From Micromonospora sp. NBRC 110009 (lineage in GTDB: Bacteria > Actinomycetota > Actinomycetes > Mycobacteriales > Micromonosporaceae): DNA of 64,000 bases. The translations under genes and the position numbers were made by a program. Location of the stretch: contig NZ_CP130427.1 in the NCBI RefSeq assembly GCF_030518795.1, positions 496,001-560,000 on the forward strand, read 5' to 3'. Positions 34,697 to 42,441 of this stretch are shown in pieces. The notes under the pieces are model-generated. The model worked only from the letters and a program-made list of their open reading frames with translations, made no database searches and was not told the origin of the DNA. Within the stretch, counting starts at the first letter, position 1. Every line of letters starts with the position of its first letter.

Positions 34697-37600
34697 CGCT
34701 CTCCCCCGATCCGGAGCTGCATGGTGGCCACCCGCTGGCGGAGGCCGGTGGTGATGACGGCGCTGAACAGCAGGGCGACCGCCAGCAGTCCGAGCGCGGT
34801 CGCCCCGACCGGTGTCCAGGGCAGCGTGAAGGCCGCGTCGGGCACCGGCCGGCCGGCGCCCTGGGTGAGGATCACCAGCGGCACCATGGTGGCCGCGACC
34901 CCCGCCCCGACCAGCAGCCCGACGCCGACCCCGATGCCGGCGAGGAAGGCCTGCTCGGCGAGGAGCGCCCGGGCCAGCAGGCGGGTGTTCGCGCCCAGCG
35001 TGTGCAGCACCGCGAACTCGGCCATCCGGTGCCGGGCGGTCGCCCAGACGTCGACCGCCAGGCCGACCAGGGCGAGCAGCACCGCGCCGACGGCCGCGGC
35101 GAGCAGGCCGGTCCGGGCGCCCCGCCAGTACGGGTCCCGGGCCGTCTCCGCCGCCACCTGGCGCCGGTCGAGCAGGGTCGTCCCGGGAAGCTTGGCCAGC
35201 GCGTCCACCGCGGCGCCGTAACCGGCCTCGTCGACACCCAGCCACCACTCCGCCTGCGGGCGGACGGTGCCCTGCTGGCGGAGCAGGAGGTTGGTGGCGG
35301 CGGGAAGGTCCAGCAGCACTCCGTCGCCGGTGGTGCCGGGCACCGCCTTGACCTGCCCGACCACCTTCACCTTCAGGGTGACCCCGGACAGCGCGAAGGG
35401 GACCTCGTCGCCGGTGTGCACGTTCAGCGCGGCCGCGACGCCGGGCGTCACCAGGGCCGGTACGGGCGGATCGTCCCCGGTGGGCACCACGGCGAACCGG
35501 GCCGCAGGCTGGCGGGCGAACGCGAGCAGGCCCTCCGGCAGGTCGATCCGCTGGGTGGCGTCGAGGCCGCCCCGGGCCATCGTGGCCGGTTCGCCCGGCC
35601 CCTGCTCGCCGTCGGCGATCCGCCAGTCGCCGTCGAGCGACAGCGGCAGCGCGGCTCCGGCGGCGTCGGTGAGGCCCAGCCCGTCGATCCGCAGCCGGTA
35701 GCTGACCCCGATCGCCTGGCCGCCGTCGGCCTCGAACCCGGCCAGTCGCAGCGGGGCGCCACCGGTCCCGGGCAGCGGCACGGAGAAGGACCTCGGCCGG
35801 CCGTCCCCGCCGCCCACCGCGAGCGGCAGCCGCCAGGCGGCGCCACGGTCGGTGGTGAGCAGCGCGGACACGGCCACCTCCGATGTCGTGTACGGCGGCT
35901 CGACCGGCGTGCGGACGGTGCCGGACAGGGTGTGCGCGCCGGCCGGGAGGACCATCCCTGCGGGGGCGGCCCGCCCGGTGGACAGCCGGTCGAGCAGCGC
36001 GCCGCTGGACGCCCCACCGTCGGCGTCGTCGAGCCGCAGCCCGGTGGCGGAGGCCGAGTCGAGGCCCACCACGGTGGCCGGCCGGGCGTCCCGGCCCAGC
36101 CGGACCTCGTCCCGCCAGGCCGGCAGCACCCGGTCGACCCCGGGCACGGCGGCCAGCCCGGCCGCCCGGTCGGCGGGGGCGACACCGTTCCGTTCCACCA
36201 GCCGCAGGTCGGCACCGACGGTGTGCTGGGCCTGGTCGCGCTGCGACCGTTCCCAGGAGGCGACCAGCGACCAGGCGAGGGTGCTGCCGCCGACGGCGAG
36301 GGCGAGCAGCAGCACCGGGCCGGCGTGCGGCCGACGGCCCGCCTGCCACATGCCGAAGATGGTGGCCGTCCACGGCCGCCGGTCGACGAAACGCTCGGCG
36401 AACCGGGTGGTCGGGGGCAGCAGCCGCAGCGCGATGACCGCCCCGGCCAGCACCCCGAGGGTGGGCGCGGCGGCGAGCAGCGGGTCGATGCCGAGCCGTC
36501 CGCCGGCCCCGGCGAGGGGCGAGGAGTACTGCCGCAGCTGGGTCCAGGCGAGCACGGCCAGCGCGACGAGGGCCAGGTCGACGCTGGCCCGTTGCACGGC
36601 CGCGCCGCGGCTCGGGCGGGACCGGGCCGCCATGTCGGCGACGTAGGTGCCGGCCCGGCGCAGCGCCGGCACGACCATGGCGAGCAGGCAGCCGATCGCG
36701 GCGGCGACGGCGACCGTCCAGACCCGGGTGAGGCCGCCGCCGGCCAGCCCCAGGTCCGCGCCGAGCCGGTGCACGGCCTGCCCGGTCAGCACCGGGGCGA
36801 GCAGCAGCGCCGGGGCCACCACCAGGGTCGCCTCCCGCACCGCGAGGCCGGCGAGCTGTCCCCGGGCGGCGCCCCGGGCGCGCAGCAGCGCGTTCTGCGC
36901 CCGGCGGTCCTCGTTGAGCAGCGCGGCGACCAGCACCAGCGCGTACCCGCCGAGGACCACGATCAGCAGCAGCGGGGTGAGCAGCGCGGACCGGCCGACC
37001 AGGTCGGCCCGGCCGAGCCGGTCGGCGAGCCGGTCCAGGTTGCTCACGGTCTGGGCGGACGAGCCGAGGCCGGTCGCCTCGGGAAGCTTCTCCGCGATGG
37101 TGGCGACCGCCGCCGCGACTTCGGTCAGCCGGCTCGGCGCGACCACGGCGAGGTCGGGGGCGACCAGCCAGGCGGCCGACGTGGAGCCCGGAAAGGTGGC
37201 CGCGAAGTCCGCCGGGTCCAGCGCGAACGGCCCGTACGAGGTGACCGCGCCGGTGCCCTGGCTGTCGCCGACGCCCGGGGCGAGCCGCCAGTACGCGTCG
37301 CCGGGGTCGCGGGGCCGCCAGGTGCCGGCGACCACCACCGCGCCGGCCTTCTCGGCGCTGCGGTCGTAGAGCGGCACCCGGTCGCCCACCTGCAGCCCGA
37401 GCTGCCCGGCGATCTTCTCCGGCAGGGTGACCTGCAACGGTGTCGCCCCGGGCGTCGGCCACGCCCCGGCGGTGAGCTGCGCGTACGTCGGCAGGTCGGT
37501 CAGCGTGGCGAGGTTGGCGAACATCGGGTCGTCGCCGGTCCGGGCGGCGCCGAGGTCGCCGGTGAGCTCCCGCCCGGTGCCGTAACGGGCGGCGGCGACG

Positions 37601-37875
37601 CCGGCCGGCACGCCGGCCAGGCCGTCGGCGAACTGGGCGCGGACAGCGCGGTCCCGGTCGGCGTACGCGGCGGCGTCCGCGCCGCCGGAGCCGCTGACCA
37701 GCAGGCTGCGCTCCTCGGCCGGGGCGGCGGCGAGCACCGCGCGCTGGCCGGCGTCCACCGCCCGGCGGCTGTAGTCGGAGAGCCCGGTGACCATCGCGAC
37801 CGCGACCAGGGCCGCGACGGCGGCCGCGAGCAGCAGCCCGCGGGCCTCGACGACCCGTCTCCACACCAGCTTCAT
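34693..37875 (-). CDS. FtsX-type ABC permease (large, 1060 aa)
   Basis: 1060 residues, first gene of the operon. The start MKLVWRRVVEARGLLLAAAVAALVAVAMV has GGAGGG six bases upstream. The layout mirrors its partner: N-terminal helix, extracellular domain, central helix cluster, second extracellular domain, and C-terminal FtsX block with MAEFAVLHTLGANTRLLARALLAEQAFLAGIGVGVGLLVGAG. The two permeases with two ATPases suggest a heteromeric exporter or envelope-remodelling complex; no separate substrate-binding or membrane-fusion gene is present. Confidence 0.87.
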   Translation of the reverse strand: MKLVWRRVVEARGLLLAAAVAALVAVAMVTGLSDYSRRAVDAGQRAVLAAAPAEERSLLVSGSGGADAAAYADRDRAVRAQFADGLAGVPAGVAAARYGTGRELTGDLGAARTGDDPMFANLATLTDLPTYAQLTAGAWPTPGATPLQVTLPEKIAGQLGLQVGDRVPLYDRSAEKAGAVVVAGTWRPRDPGDAYWRLAPGVGDSQGTGAVTSYGPFALDPADFAATFPGSTSAAWLVAPDLAVVAPSRLTEVAAAVATIAEKLPEATGLGSSAQTVSNLDRLADRLGRADLVGRSALLTPLLLIVVLGGYALVLVAALLNEDRRAQNALLRARGAARGQLAGLAVREATLVVAPALLLAPVLTGQAVHRLGADLGLAGGGLTRVWTVAVAAAIGCLLAMVVPALRRAGTYVADMAARSRPSRGAAVQRASVDLALVALAVLAWTQLRQYSSPLAGAGGRLGIDPLLAAAPTLGVLAGAVIALRLLPPTTRFAERFVDRRPWTATIFGMWQAGRRPHAGPVLLLALAVGGSTLAWSLVASWERSQRDQAQHTVGADLRLVERNGVAPADRAAGLAAVPGVDRVLPAWRDEVRLGRDARPATVVGLDSASATGLRLDDADGGASSGALLDRLSTGRAAPAGMVLPAGAHTLSGTVRTPVEPPYTTSEVAVSALLTTDRGAAWRLPLAVGGGDGRPRSFSVPLPGTGGAPLRLAGFEADGGQAIGVSYRLRIDGLGLTDAAGAALPLSLDGDWRIADGEQGPGEPATMARGGLDATQRIDLPEGLLAFARQPAARFAVVPTGDDPPVPALVTPGVAAALNVHTGDEVPFALSGVTLKVKVVGQVKAVPGTTGDGVLLDLPAATNLLLRQQGTVRPQAEWWLGVDEAGYGAAVDALAKLPGTTLLDRRQVAAETARDPYWRGARTGLLAAAVGAVLLALVGLAVDVWATARHRMAEFAVLHTLGANTRLLARALLAEQAFLAGIGVGVGLLVGAGVAATMVPLVILTQGAGRPVPDAAFTLPWTPVGATALGLLAVALLFSAVITTGLRQRVATMQLRIGGER

Positions 37876-37947
37876 CCGACGCCCTCCCCTGGCCCCGGCG
37901 GGCCGATGACCAGGGAGACCGGTCGGGGGGCGGGAAAGGTTCGCGCG

Positions 37948-37965
37948 CGTTACGTGATCGTTATC
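37948..37965. promoter_or_regulatory. Direct repeat CGTTA-N6-CGTTA upstream of the ABC operon
   Basis: Two CGTTA units with an 11-base period in the 133-base space before the exporter operon. An 11-base period is usual for OmpR-family response-regulator sites. The surrounding region is otherwise GC-rich and featureless. Confidence 0.35.
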
Positions 37966-38008
37966 AGTCCGGCGGGCCGGCAGCGACCCGCTTCGATGGC
38001 GCTGACCG

Positions 38009-39037
38009 TCAGCCCCGCGGCCGGTCGCGGTCCTTGGAGGGCTGCACCCGCTTCGGCTCGCCCGGCATCTTCGGATATTCCGGCGGGTACGGCAGGTCAC
38101 CCTGCCCGGCGGCGGCATCCCGTTCGGCCCACTCCAGCAGCGGGCTGATGTCCCACGGGCGGTCGTCGATGCCGGCGTGCGGGTCGCCCCGCTCGGCGAA
38201 CCGGGCCGGCACGCTGCCCAGGTGGAAGTCGTCCGGGTCCACGTCGGGCAGCTCGTCCCAGTCGACCGGGGTGGAGACGGTGGCCCGCCCGTTGGCCCGC
38301 AACGAGTAGGCGCAGGCGATGGTCCGGTCCCGGGCCATCTGGTTGAAGTCGACGAAAACCCGGCTGCCCCGCTCCTCCTTCCACCAGGCGGTGGTGACCA
38401 GCTCCGGGCGGCGGCGTTCCAGCTCTCGGGCCAGCGCGATGGTGGCGCGGCGCACCTCGACGAAGGTCCAGCGAGGCTGGATGCGCAGGTAGACGTGGAC
38501 GCCCCGGCCGCCGGAGGTCTTCGGCCAGCCGGTCGCACCCAGCTCGTCCAGCAGCCCGCGCAGCTCCCGGGCGGCGGTGACCGCGTGGGTGAAGTCGGTG
38601 CCGGGCTGCGGGTCCAGGTCGATCCGCAGCTCGTCGGGGCGGTCGACGTCGGCGGCGCGGACCGGCCACGGGTGGAACACCACCGTGCCCATCTGTGCGG
38701 CCCAGGCCACGTGCGCCAGGTCCGCGGGGCACAGCTCGGCGGCCTTGCGGCCGCTGGGAAAGCTGATCTCCGCGGTCGCCACCCACGGGGGTACGCCCCG
38801 GGCCGGCACCCGCTTCTGGAAGAACATCTCCCCCTCTATGCCCTCGGGGAAGCGCTGGAGGGTGGTGGGCCGGTCGCGCAGGGCGCGCATGATCCCGTCG
38901 CCGACCGACAGGTAGTAGTGGAAGACGTCCGCCTTGGTGAAGCCGCGCTGCGGAAAGATCACCCGGTCCGGGCTGCTCAGCCGCACGGTGTGCCCGGCGA
39001 CCTCGATCTCCTCCACAGCGGCCTTGGAGCCAGCCAT
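38009..39037 (-). CDS. Stand-alone LigD-type polymerase/primase domain (NHEJ)
   Basis: 342 residues. The primase-polymerase active site of LigD is visible: LRIDLDPQPG (D140 and D142), TSGGRGVHVYL (174-184, His181) and a third acidic residue in FVDFNQMA. N-terminal RVIFPQRGFTKADVFHYYLSVGDGIM and SLRANGRATVSTPVDWDEL are family hallmarks. No ligase or nuclease domain is fused. It would add ribonucleotides or fill gaps at breaks, together with Ku and a separate ligase such as the LigC type 11 kb away. TATGGT six bases before the ATG indicates a leaderless mRNA. Confidence 0.92.
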   Translation of the reverse strand: MAGSKAAVEEIEVAGHTVRLSSPDRVIFPQRGFTKADVFHYYLSVGDGIMRALRDRPTTLQRFPEGIEGEMFFQKRVPARGVPPWVATAEISFPSGRKAAELCPADLAHVAWAAQMGTVVFHPWPVRAADVDRPDELRIDLDPQPGTDFTHAVTAARELRGLLDELGATGWPKTSGGRGVHVYLRIQPRWTFVEVRRATIALARELERRRPELVTTAWWKEERGSRVFVDFNQMARDRTIACAYSLRANGRATVSTPVDWDELPDVDPDDFHLGSVPARFAERGDPHAGIDDRPWDISPLLEWAERDAAAGQGDLPYPPEYPKMPGEPKRVQPSKDRDRPRG

Positions 39038-39043
39038 TCGGCG

Positions 39044-39049
39044 ACCATA
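39044..39049 (-). promoter_or_regulatory. -10 element of a leaderless promoter (TATGGT)
   Basis: TATGGT, six bases, then the ATG of the LigD-type polymerase gene. It lies 24 bases from the divergent msrB -10, so the two promoters overlap. Confidence 0.55.
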
Positions 39050-39072
39050 TGCGATGCCACCGACGCTCGACG

Positions 39073-39078
39073 TACCGT
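39073..39078 (+). promoter_or_regulatory. -10 element of a leaderless promoter (TACCGT)
   Basis: TACCGT, six bases, then the GTG start of msrB. Confidence 0.55.
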
Positions 39079-39084
39079 TGACCG

Positions 39085-39495
39085 GTGAGTCTTTCCGAGA
39101 GCGAACTGCCCCGTACCGAGGACGAGTGGCGGGTCCGGCTGAGCCCCGAGGAGTTCCGGGTGCTCCGCGAGGCCGGCACCGAGCGGCCGTGGACCGGCGA
39201 GTATGTCGACACCAAGACCCCCGGCGTCTACCACTGCCGGGCCTGCGGGGCCGAACTGTTCCGCAGCCAGGACAAGTTCGACTCGCACTGCGGCTGGCCG
39301 AGCTTCGACGACGCCATTCCGGGCGCGGTGAAGGAGATCCCCGACAACACCCTGGGCATGCGGCGTACGGAGATCCGCTGCGCGCGGTGCGACAGCCACC
39401 TGGGGCACGTCTTCGAGGGTGAGGGCTTCACCCCGAAGGACACCCGGCACTGCGTGAACTCGATCTCCGTCCGGCTGGAGCCGACGCAGGGCTGA
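39085..39495 (+). CDS. msrB: Peptide-methionine (R)-S-oxide reductase MsrB
   Basis: 136 residues. The four zinc ligands are the CxxC pairs C51/C54 and C99/C102; the catalytic cysteine is C123 in RHCVNSISVRL. The segment CGWPSFDDAIPGAV, then GMRRTEIRC and SHLGHVFEGEG, is diagnostic. It repairs oxidised methionine in proteins using thioredoxin. A leaderless GTG start. Divergent from the LigD-type polymerase gene. Confidence 0.95.
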   Translation: MSLSESELPRTEDEWRVRLSPEEFRVLREAGTERPWTGEYVDTKTPGVYHCRACGAELFRSQDKFDSHCGWPSFDDAIPGAVKEIPDNTLGMRRTEIRCARCDSHLGHVFEGEGFTPKDTRHCVNSISVRLEPTQG

Positions 39496-39501
39496 CCCAC
39501 G

Positions 39502-39532
39502 GCCCGGCGGCCTCCCCGGGGGGTCGCCGGGC
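39502..39532. terminator. Short hairpin between msrB and the convergent CBM48 gene
   Basis: An eight-base GC stem (39502-39509 with 39525-39532) in the 39-base space between two convergent stops. Confidence 0.45.
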
Positions 39533-39534
39533 GG

Positions 39535-39810
39535 TCAGAGCCGCAGGTGGCTGCCCTGCTCGTCGATCGCGTCGGCGGAGTCGTCGTCCAGCCACACTCC
39601 GCCGGTGGCCAGGTAGCGGAAGCGGTACTCGCCGGGGCCGAGCTTCACGGTCACCGTGCGGGTGCCGTCCCGGCGGGTCACCAGCTCGTGCCGGCCGGGC
39701 TCCCAGTCGTTGAAGCAGCCGACCACGCTGACGGTGCCGGGCGGGGTGTCCCGGGGCAGGCAGAAGGTGACCCGGGTCTGGTTGCCGAAGAGCTTGTTGC
39801 GCTTGATCAC
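39535..39810 (-). CDS. Isoamylase early-set (CBM48-like) domain protein
   Basis: 91 residues. VTFCLPRDTPPGTVSVVGCFNDWEP, then GEYRFRYLATGGVWLDDDSAD, is the E-set/CBM48 (AMPK glycogen-binding-like) fold found in front of GH13 enzymes, here on its own. The GTG start at VIKRNKLFG has GGAGG seven bases upstream; the longer open frame has no support. It may bind glycogen or another alpha-glucan and act as an adaptor. Confidence 0.85.
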   Translation of the reverse strand: MIKRNKLFGNQTRVTFCLPRDTPPGTVSVVGCFNDWEPGRHELVTRRDGTRTVTVKLGPGEYRFRYLATGGVWLDDDSADAIDEQGSHLRL

Positions 39811-39967
39811 GGGGGTCCTCCGGGGGTCGAGGGCGGTCACCAGGCCTAACGCGCGACACGCCGGGGGCGACTCGCCGTCGAGCCGGATCAGGTTCGCCGG
39901 TTTCGGTTGCCGACGGGTTTCCCCTCCTCGACCCTGGGATGACGGGTCCGTTTTTGGGGGGTTTCGC

Positions 39968-40228
39968 ATGGCTACCTGTGAGGTTTGCGGCAACGACTAC
40001 TGGGGGGCCTTCGAGGTCCGCACGGCCAGCGGGGCGGTGCACACCTTCGACTCCTTCGAGTGCGCCATCCACCGGATGGCGCCGATCTGCGAGCACTGCC
40101 AGATCAAGATCGCCGGCCACGGCGTCGAGGTCAACGGCCGCTTCTTCTGCTGCGCGCACTGCGCCCGCGCGGTGGAGGGCGCCCAGGGCGCGGAGGTCCG
40201 CGACGCGGTCGGCGCCCGCCCGTCCTGA
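39968..40228 (+). CDS. Metallothionein-like small zinc-binding protein
   Basis: 86 residues. MATCEVCGNDYWGAFEV, HTFDSFECAIHRMAPICEHC, GHGVEVNGRFFCCAHCAR: four cysteine groups with the CxVC, FEC, CxHC and CCxHC spacing of the prokaryotic metallothionein-like family (PF02069), also similar to MYM/FCS zinc fingers. It probably binds zinc or other soft metals in the cytosol. A G-rich ribosome binding site precedes the ATG. Confidence 0.75.
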   Translation: MATCEVCGNDYWGAFEVRTASGAVHTFDSFECAIHRMAPICEHCQIKIAGHGVEVNGRFFCCAHCARAVEGAQGAEVRDAVGARPS

Positions 40229-40292
40229 TGCCCGCCGGGCGGCGGGGCCGGCCGTAACCGGGCGGTAAGGGTCGAGCGGGCTCTCGTCTGAT

Positions 40293-40298
40293 TAGCAT
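40293..40298 (+). promoter_or_regulatory. -10 element of a leaderless promoter (TAGCAT)
   Basis: TAGCAT, six bases, then the ATG of the TlpA-like gene. Confidence 0.6.
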
Positions 40299-40304
40299 CC
40301 GGCC

Positions 40305-40886
40305 ATGCCCGCCACCAGATCGACGCTGCTGCCGCTCGCCCTGACCGCCGTCCTCGCCCTCGCCGGCTGCGCCGGGTCGGACCGGACCACCGACGAGGCG
40401 GCCCCCGCCGCGCCGACCCCGGCCGCCACCACCCCGGCGTCCGCCGGAACGCCGACCGGCACGCCCGGTGCCGCCGCCCCGGTGCCCGCCACGCTCGACT
40501 TCACCGCGCGCACCATCGACGGCGGGTCGTTCGCCGGGAGCAGCCTCGCCGGCAAGCCAGCCGTGCTGTGGTTCTGGGCGGCCTGGTGCAGCCGCTGCCG
40601 GGGCGTCGCCGACGACGTGGCCGCGGTACGGCGGGACAACGCCGACCGGGTCAACCTGATCGGCGTGGCCGGGCTGGGCAGCGGCGGCGACGCCATGCGC
40701 CGGTTCGCTCGGGACAGCGGCATCGCCGCCTTCCCCAACCTGGCCGACGACGAGGGCGCGGTGTGGCGCCGGTTCAGCGTCACCAGCCAGGAGTGGTACG
40801 TGCTGCTCGACTCCACCGGAAAGGTCGTGCACTCCGGGGCGCTGTCCCAGCCGGAGCTGCGCCGCCGGGTCGCCGAGCTGGCCTGA
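40305..40886 (+). CDS. TlpA/ResA-like thioredoxin-fold lipoprotein
   Basis: 193 residues. A signal peptide with lipobox LALAGC is followed by an Ala/Thr/Pro linker and a thioredoxin fold whose active site is WAAWCSRC (CSRC). LDFTARTIDGGSFAGSSLAGKPAVLWFW is the usual TlpA/AhpC-TSA entry. It would reduce disulfides outside the membrane. The CcdA-type membrane protein begins one base after its stop and is its likely electron donor. Confidence 0.92.
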   Translation: MPATRSTLLPLALTAVLALAGCAGSDRTTDEAAPAAPTPAATTPASAGTPTGTPGAAAPVPATLDFTARTIDGGSFAGSSLAGKPAVLWFWAAWCSRCRGVADDVAAVRRDNADRVNLIGVAGLGSGGDAMRRFARDSGIAAFPNLADDEGAVWRRFSVTSQEWYVLLDSTGKVVHSGALSQPELRRRVAELA

Positions 40887-40887
40887 C

Positions 40888-41808
40888 ATGCCCGACGCCC
40901 CCTACGGTCTCGCCCTCGCCGCCGGGCTGCTCGCAGCGGTGAACCCGTGCGGCTTCGCGCTGCTGCCCGCGTACCTGTCGGTGCTGGTGCTGGGCGAGGG
41001 TCCGGCGGCCGCCCACGGACCGCTCGCGCCGGTCGGCCGGGCGCTGGCCCTGACCGGCGCGATGACCGCCGGCTTCGTCGCGGTCTTCGGCACGTTCGGC
41101 CTGCTCGCCGGGCCGGTCGCGGACGCCGTCGCGCGCCGGCTGCCGTGGGTGTCGGTGCTCATCGGCGCGGCGCTGGTGGTGGCCGGCGGCTGGCTGCTCG
41201 CCGGTCGGCAGCTGCCGACCGTCACCCCGCGACCGGCGACCGGCCCGGCGGTCCGGGCCCGGTTCGGCTCGATGGCGCTCTTCGGCGTGGCGTACGCGGT
41301 GGCCTCGCTCGGCTGCACGGTCGGGCCGTTCCTCGCCGTGGTGGTGGCCGGCTTCCGGGCCGGCAGCCCCGCCGCCGGGGTCGGCCTCTTCGTGGCGTAC
41401 GCCCTCGGCATGGGGCTGGCGGTCGGCGCGGCGGCCCTCGCGGTGGCGCTGGCCCGGGAGTCCCTGGTCCGACGGACCCGGCGGGCCGCGCCGCTGCTCG
41501 GCCGGCTGGCCGGTCTGCTGCTGGTGCTCACCGGCGGCTATGTGGCCTGGTACGGCTGGTATGAGGCCCGGCTCTTCGCCGGCGGCGACGCCGACGACCC
41601 GGTGATCGCCGCCGCCGGCCGGGTGCAGGGCGCGGTGAGCGACGGGCTGGCCGGGCTGGGTCCGTGGGCGGTCGTCGGCATCGTCGCCGCCCTGGTCGGG
41701 GCGGCCGCCGTCGGCACGCTGGTTCGCCGGCGGCTCGCCACCGCCCGCGCCGGCGCCGGCGTCACCCCCGCCCGGGCCAACCGAGGCCGCGAGGTGGACG
41801 CGACTTAG
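40888..41808 (+). CDS. CcdA/DsbD-type thiol-electron transporter
   Basis: 306 residues with six or more membrane helices. The conserved cysteines that shuttle electrons are in helix 1 (NPCGFALLPAYLSVL) and helix 4 (ASLGCTVGPFLAVV). The C-terminal 80 residues add two further hydrophobic stretches and a basic tail. It passes electrons from cytosolic thioredoxin across the membrane to the TlpA-like lipoprotein encoded immediately upstream. Confidence 0.92.
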   Translation: MPDAPYGLALAAGLLAAVNPCGFALLPAYLSVLVLGEGPAAAHGPLAPVGRALALTGAMTAGFVAVFGTFGLLAGPVADAVARRLPWVSVLIGAALVVAGGWLLAGRQLPTVTPRPATGPAVRARFGSMALFGVAYAVASLGCTVGPFLAVVVAGFRAGSPAAGVGLFVAYALGMGLAVGAAALAVALARESLVRRTRRAAPLLGRLAGLLLVLTGGYVAWYGWYEARLFAGGDADDPVIAAAGRVQGAVSDGLAGLGPWAVVGIVAALVGAAAVGTLVRRRLATARAGAGVTPARANRGREVDAT

Positions 41809-41811
41809 CAT
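41806..41811 (+). promoter_or_regulatory. -10 element of a leaderless promoter (TAGCAT), on the ccdA stop codon
   Basis: TAGCAT includes the TAG stop of the CcdA-type gene; six bases later comes the ATG of the acetyltransferase. Confidence 0.55.
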
Positions 41812-41817
41812 CGCGGG

Positions 41818-42267
41818 ATGCCCATCGAGTCGCACGTCGCGAGCTTCGTCGAGCTGGACGCCCGCACCTTTCACGACCTGCTCCGGCTGCGCATCGACGT
41901 GTTCGTCGTGGAGCAGGCGTGCCCGTACCCCGAGCTGGACGGCCGGGACGTGGAGCCCGGCACCCGGCACCTGTGGCTGACCCGGGACGGCGCGGTGGTG
42001 GCGTACCTGCGCATCCTGGCCGACCCGGACGGAGTGGACCGGATCGGCCGGGTCGTGGTCGCGCCGGCCGCCCGCGGCGGCGGCCTGGCCGGCCGGCTGA
42101 TGACCGAGGCCCTGGCCCTGGTCGGCGACCGGCCGTGCGTGCTGGAGGCGCAGACCCACCTGGTCGACTTCTACGCCGGCCACGGCTTCGCGATCAGCGG
42201 CCCCGGCTACGTCGAGGACGGCATCCCGCACACCCCGATGAGCCGCGCCGGGCGGCCGCCGGCCTGA
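41818..42267 (+). CDS. ElaA-type GNAT acetyltransferase
   Basis: 149 residues. FHDLLRLRIDVFVVEQACPYPELDGRDVEPGTRHLWL is the N-terminal hallmark of the ElaA subgroup, and the acetyl-CoA loop is VVVAPAARGGGLAGRLM. FYAGHGFAISGPGYVEDGIPHTPM closes the family pattern. Substrate unknown. Leaderless start; nine bases after the CcdA-type stop. Confidence 0.9.
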   Translation: MPIESHVASFVELDARTFHDLLRLRIDVFVVEQACPYPELDGRDVEPGTRHLWLTRDGAVVAYLRILADPDGVDRIGRVVVAPAARGGGLAGRLMTEALALVGDRPCVLEAQTHLVDFYAGHGFAISGPGYVEDGIPHTPMSRAGRPPA

Positions 42268-42316
42268 GCGGACCTGTCCCAGCCGATGGGGGTCCCCGGG
42301 CCGGCCCGACGTCAGC

Positions 42317-42441
42317 TAGCGTGAGCCGGGCTTCCGCGCCGTCCGGCGAGGGCGGGCGGCGTGGCGACACGCCGTGGGGTAACGCCACGGGCGACCGCCG
42401 CGCTGTGCCCTCCAGTGGCAGACAGCGGAGGGAACGAGAAC
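42317..42441 (+). promoter_or_regulatory. Structured 5' leader of the amidase gene with masked ribosome binding site
   Basis: TAGCGT (42317-42322) is a likely -10, giving a leader of about 110 bases. It can form a seven-pair hairpin with a GCGA tetraloop (42357-42374), an alternative hairpin sharing three of its bases (42372-42377 with 42385-42390), and a closing pair GCGGCG/CGCCGC (42356-42361 with 42396-42401). CCCTCC at 42408-42413 pairs perfectly with the ribosome binding site GGAGGG at 42427-42432. This looks like a translational switch; no known riboswitch consensus was recognised. Confidence 0.5.

Noticed and set aside
31676..35221. 1181-residue plus-strand open frame opposite the ABC permease
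   Set aside because: Composition is Gln/Gly/His/Pro-rich without any motif, while the opposite strand has clear FtsX permeases and ATPases.
42317..42441. ydaO (c-di-AMP) riboswitch upstream of the amidase
   Set aside because: The conserved ydaO blocks (for example GACAGCU with ACCUCG) could not be found; the leader is reported only as a structured candidate.
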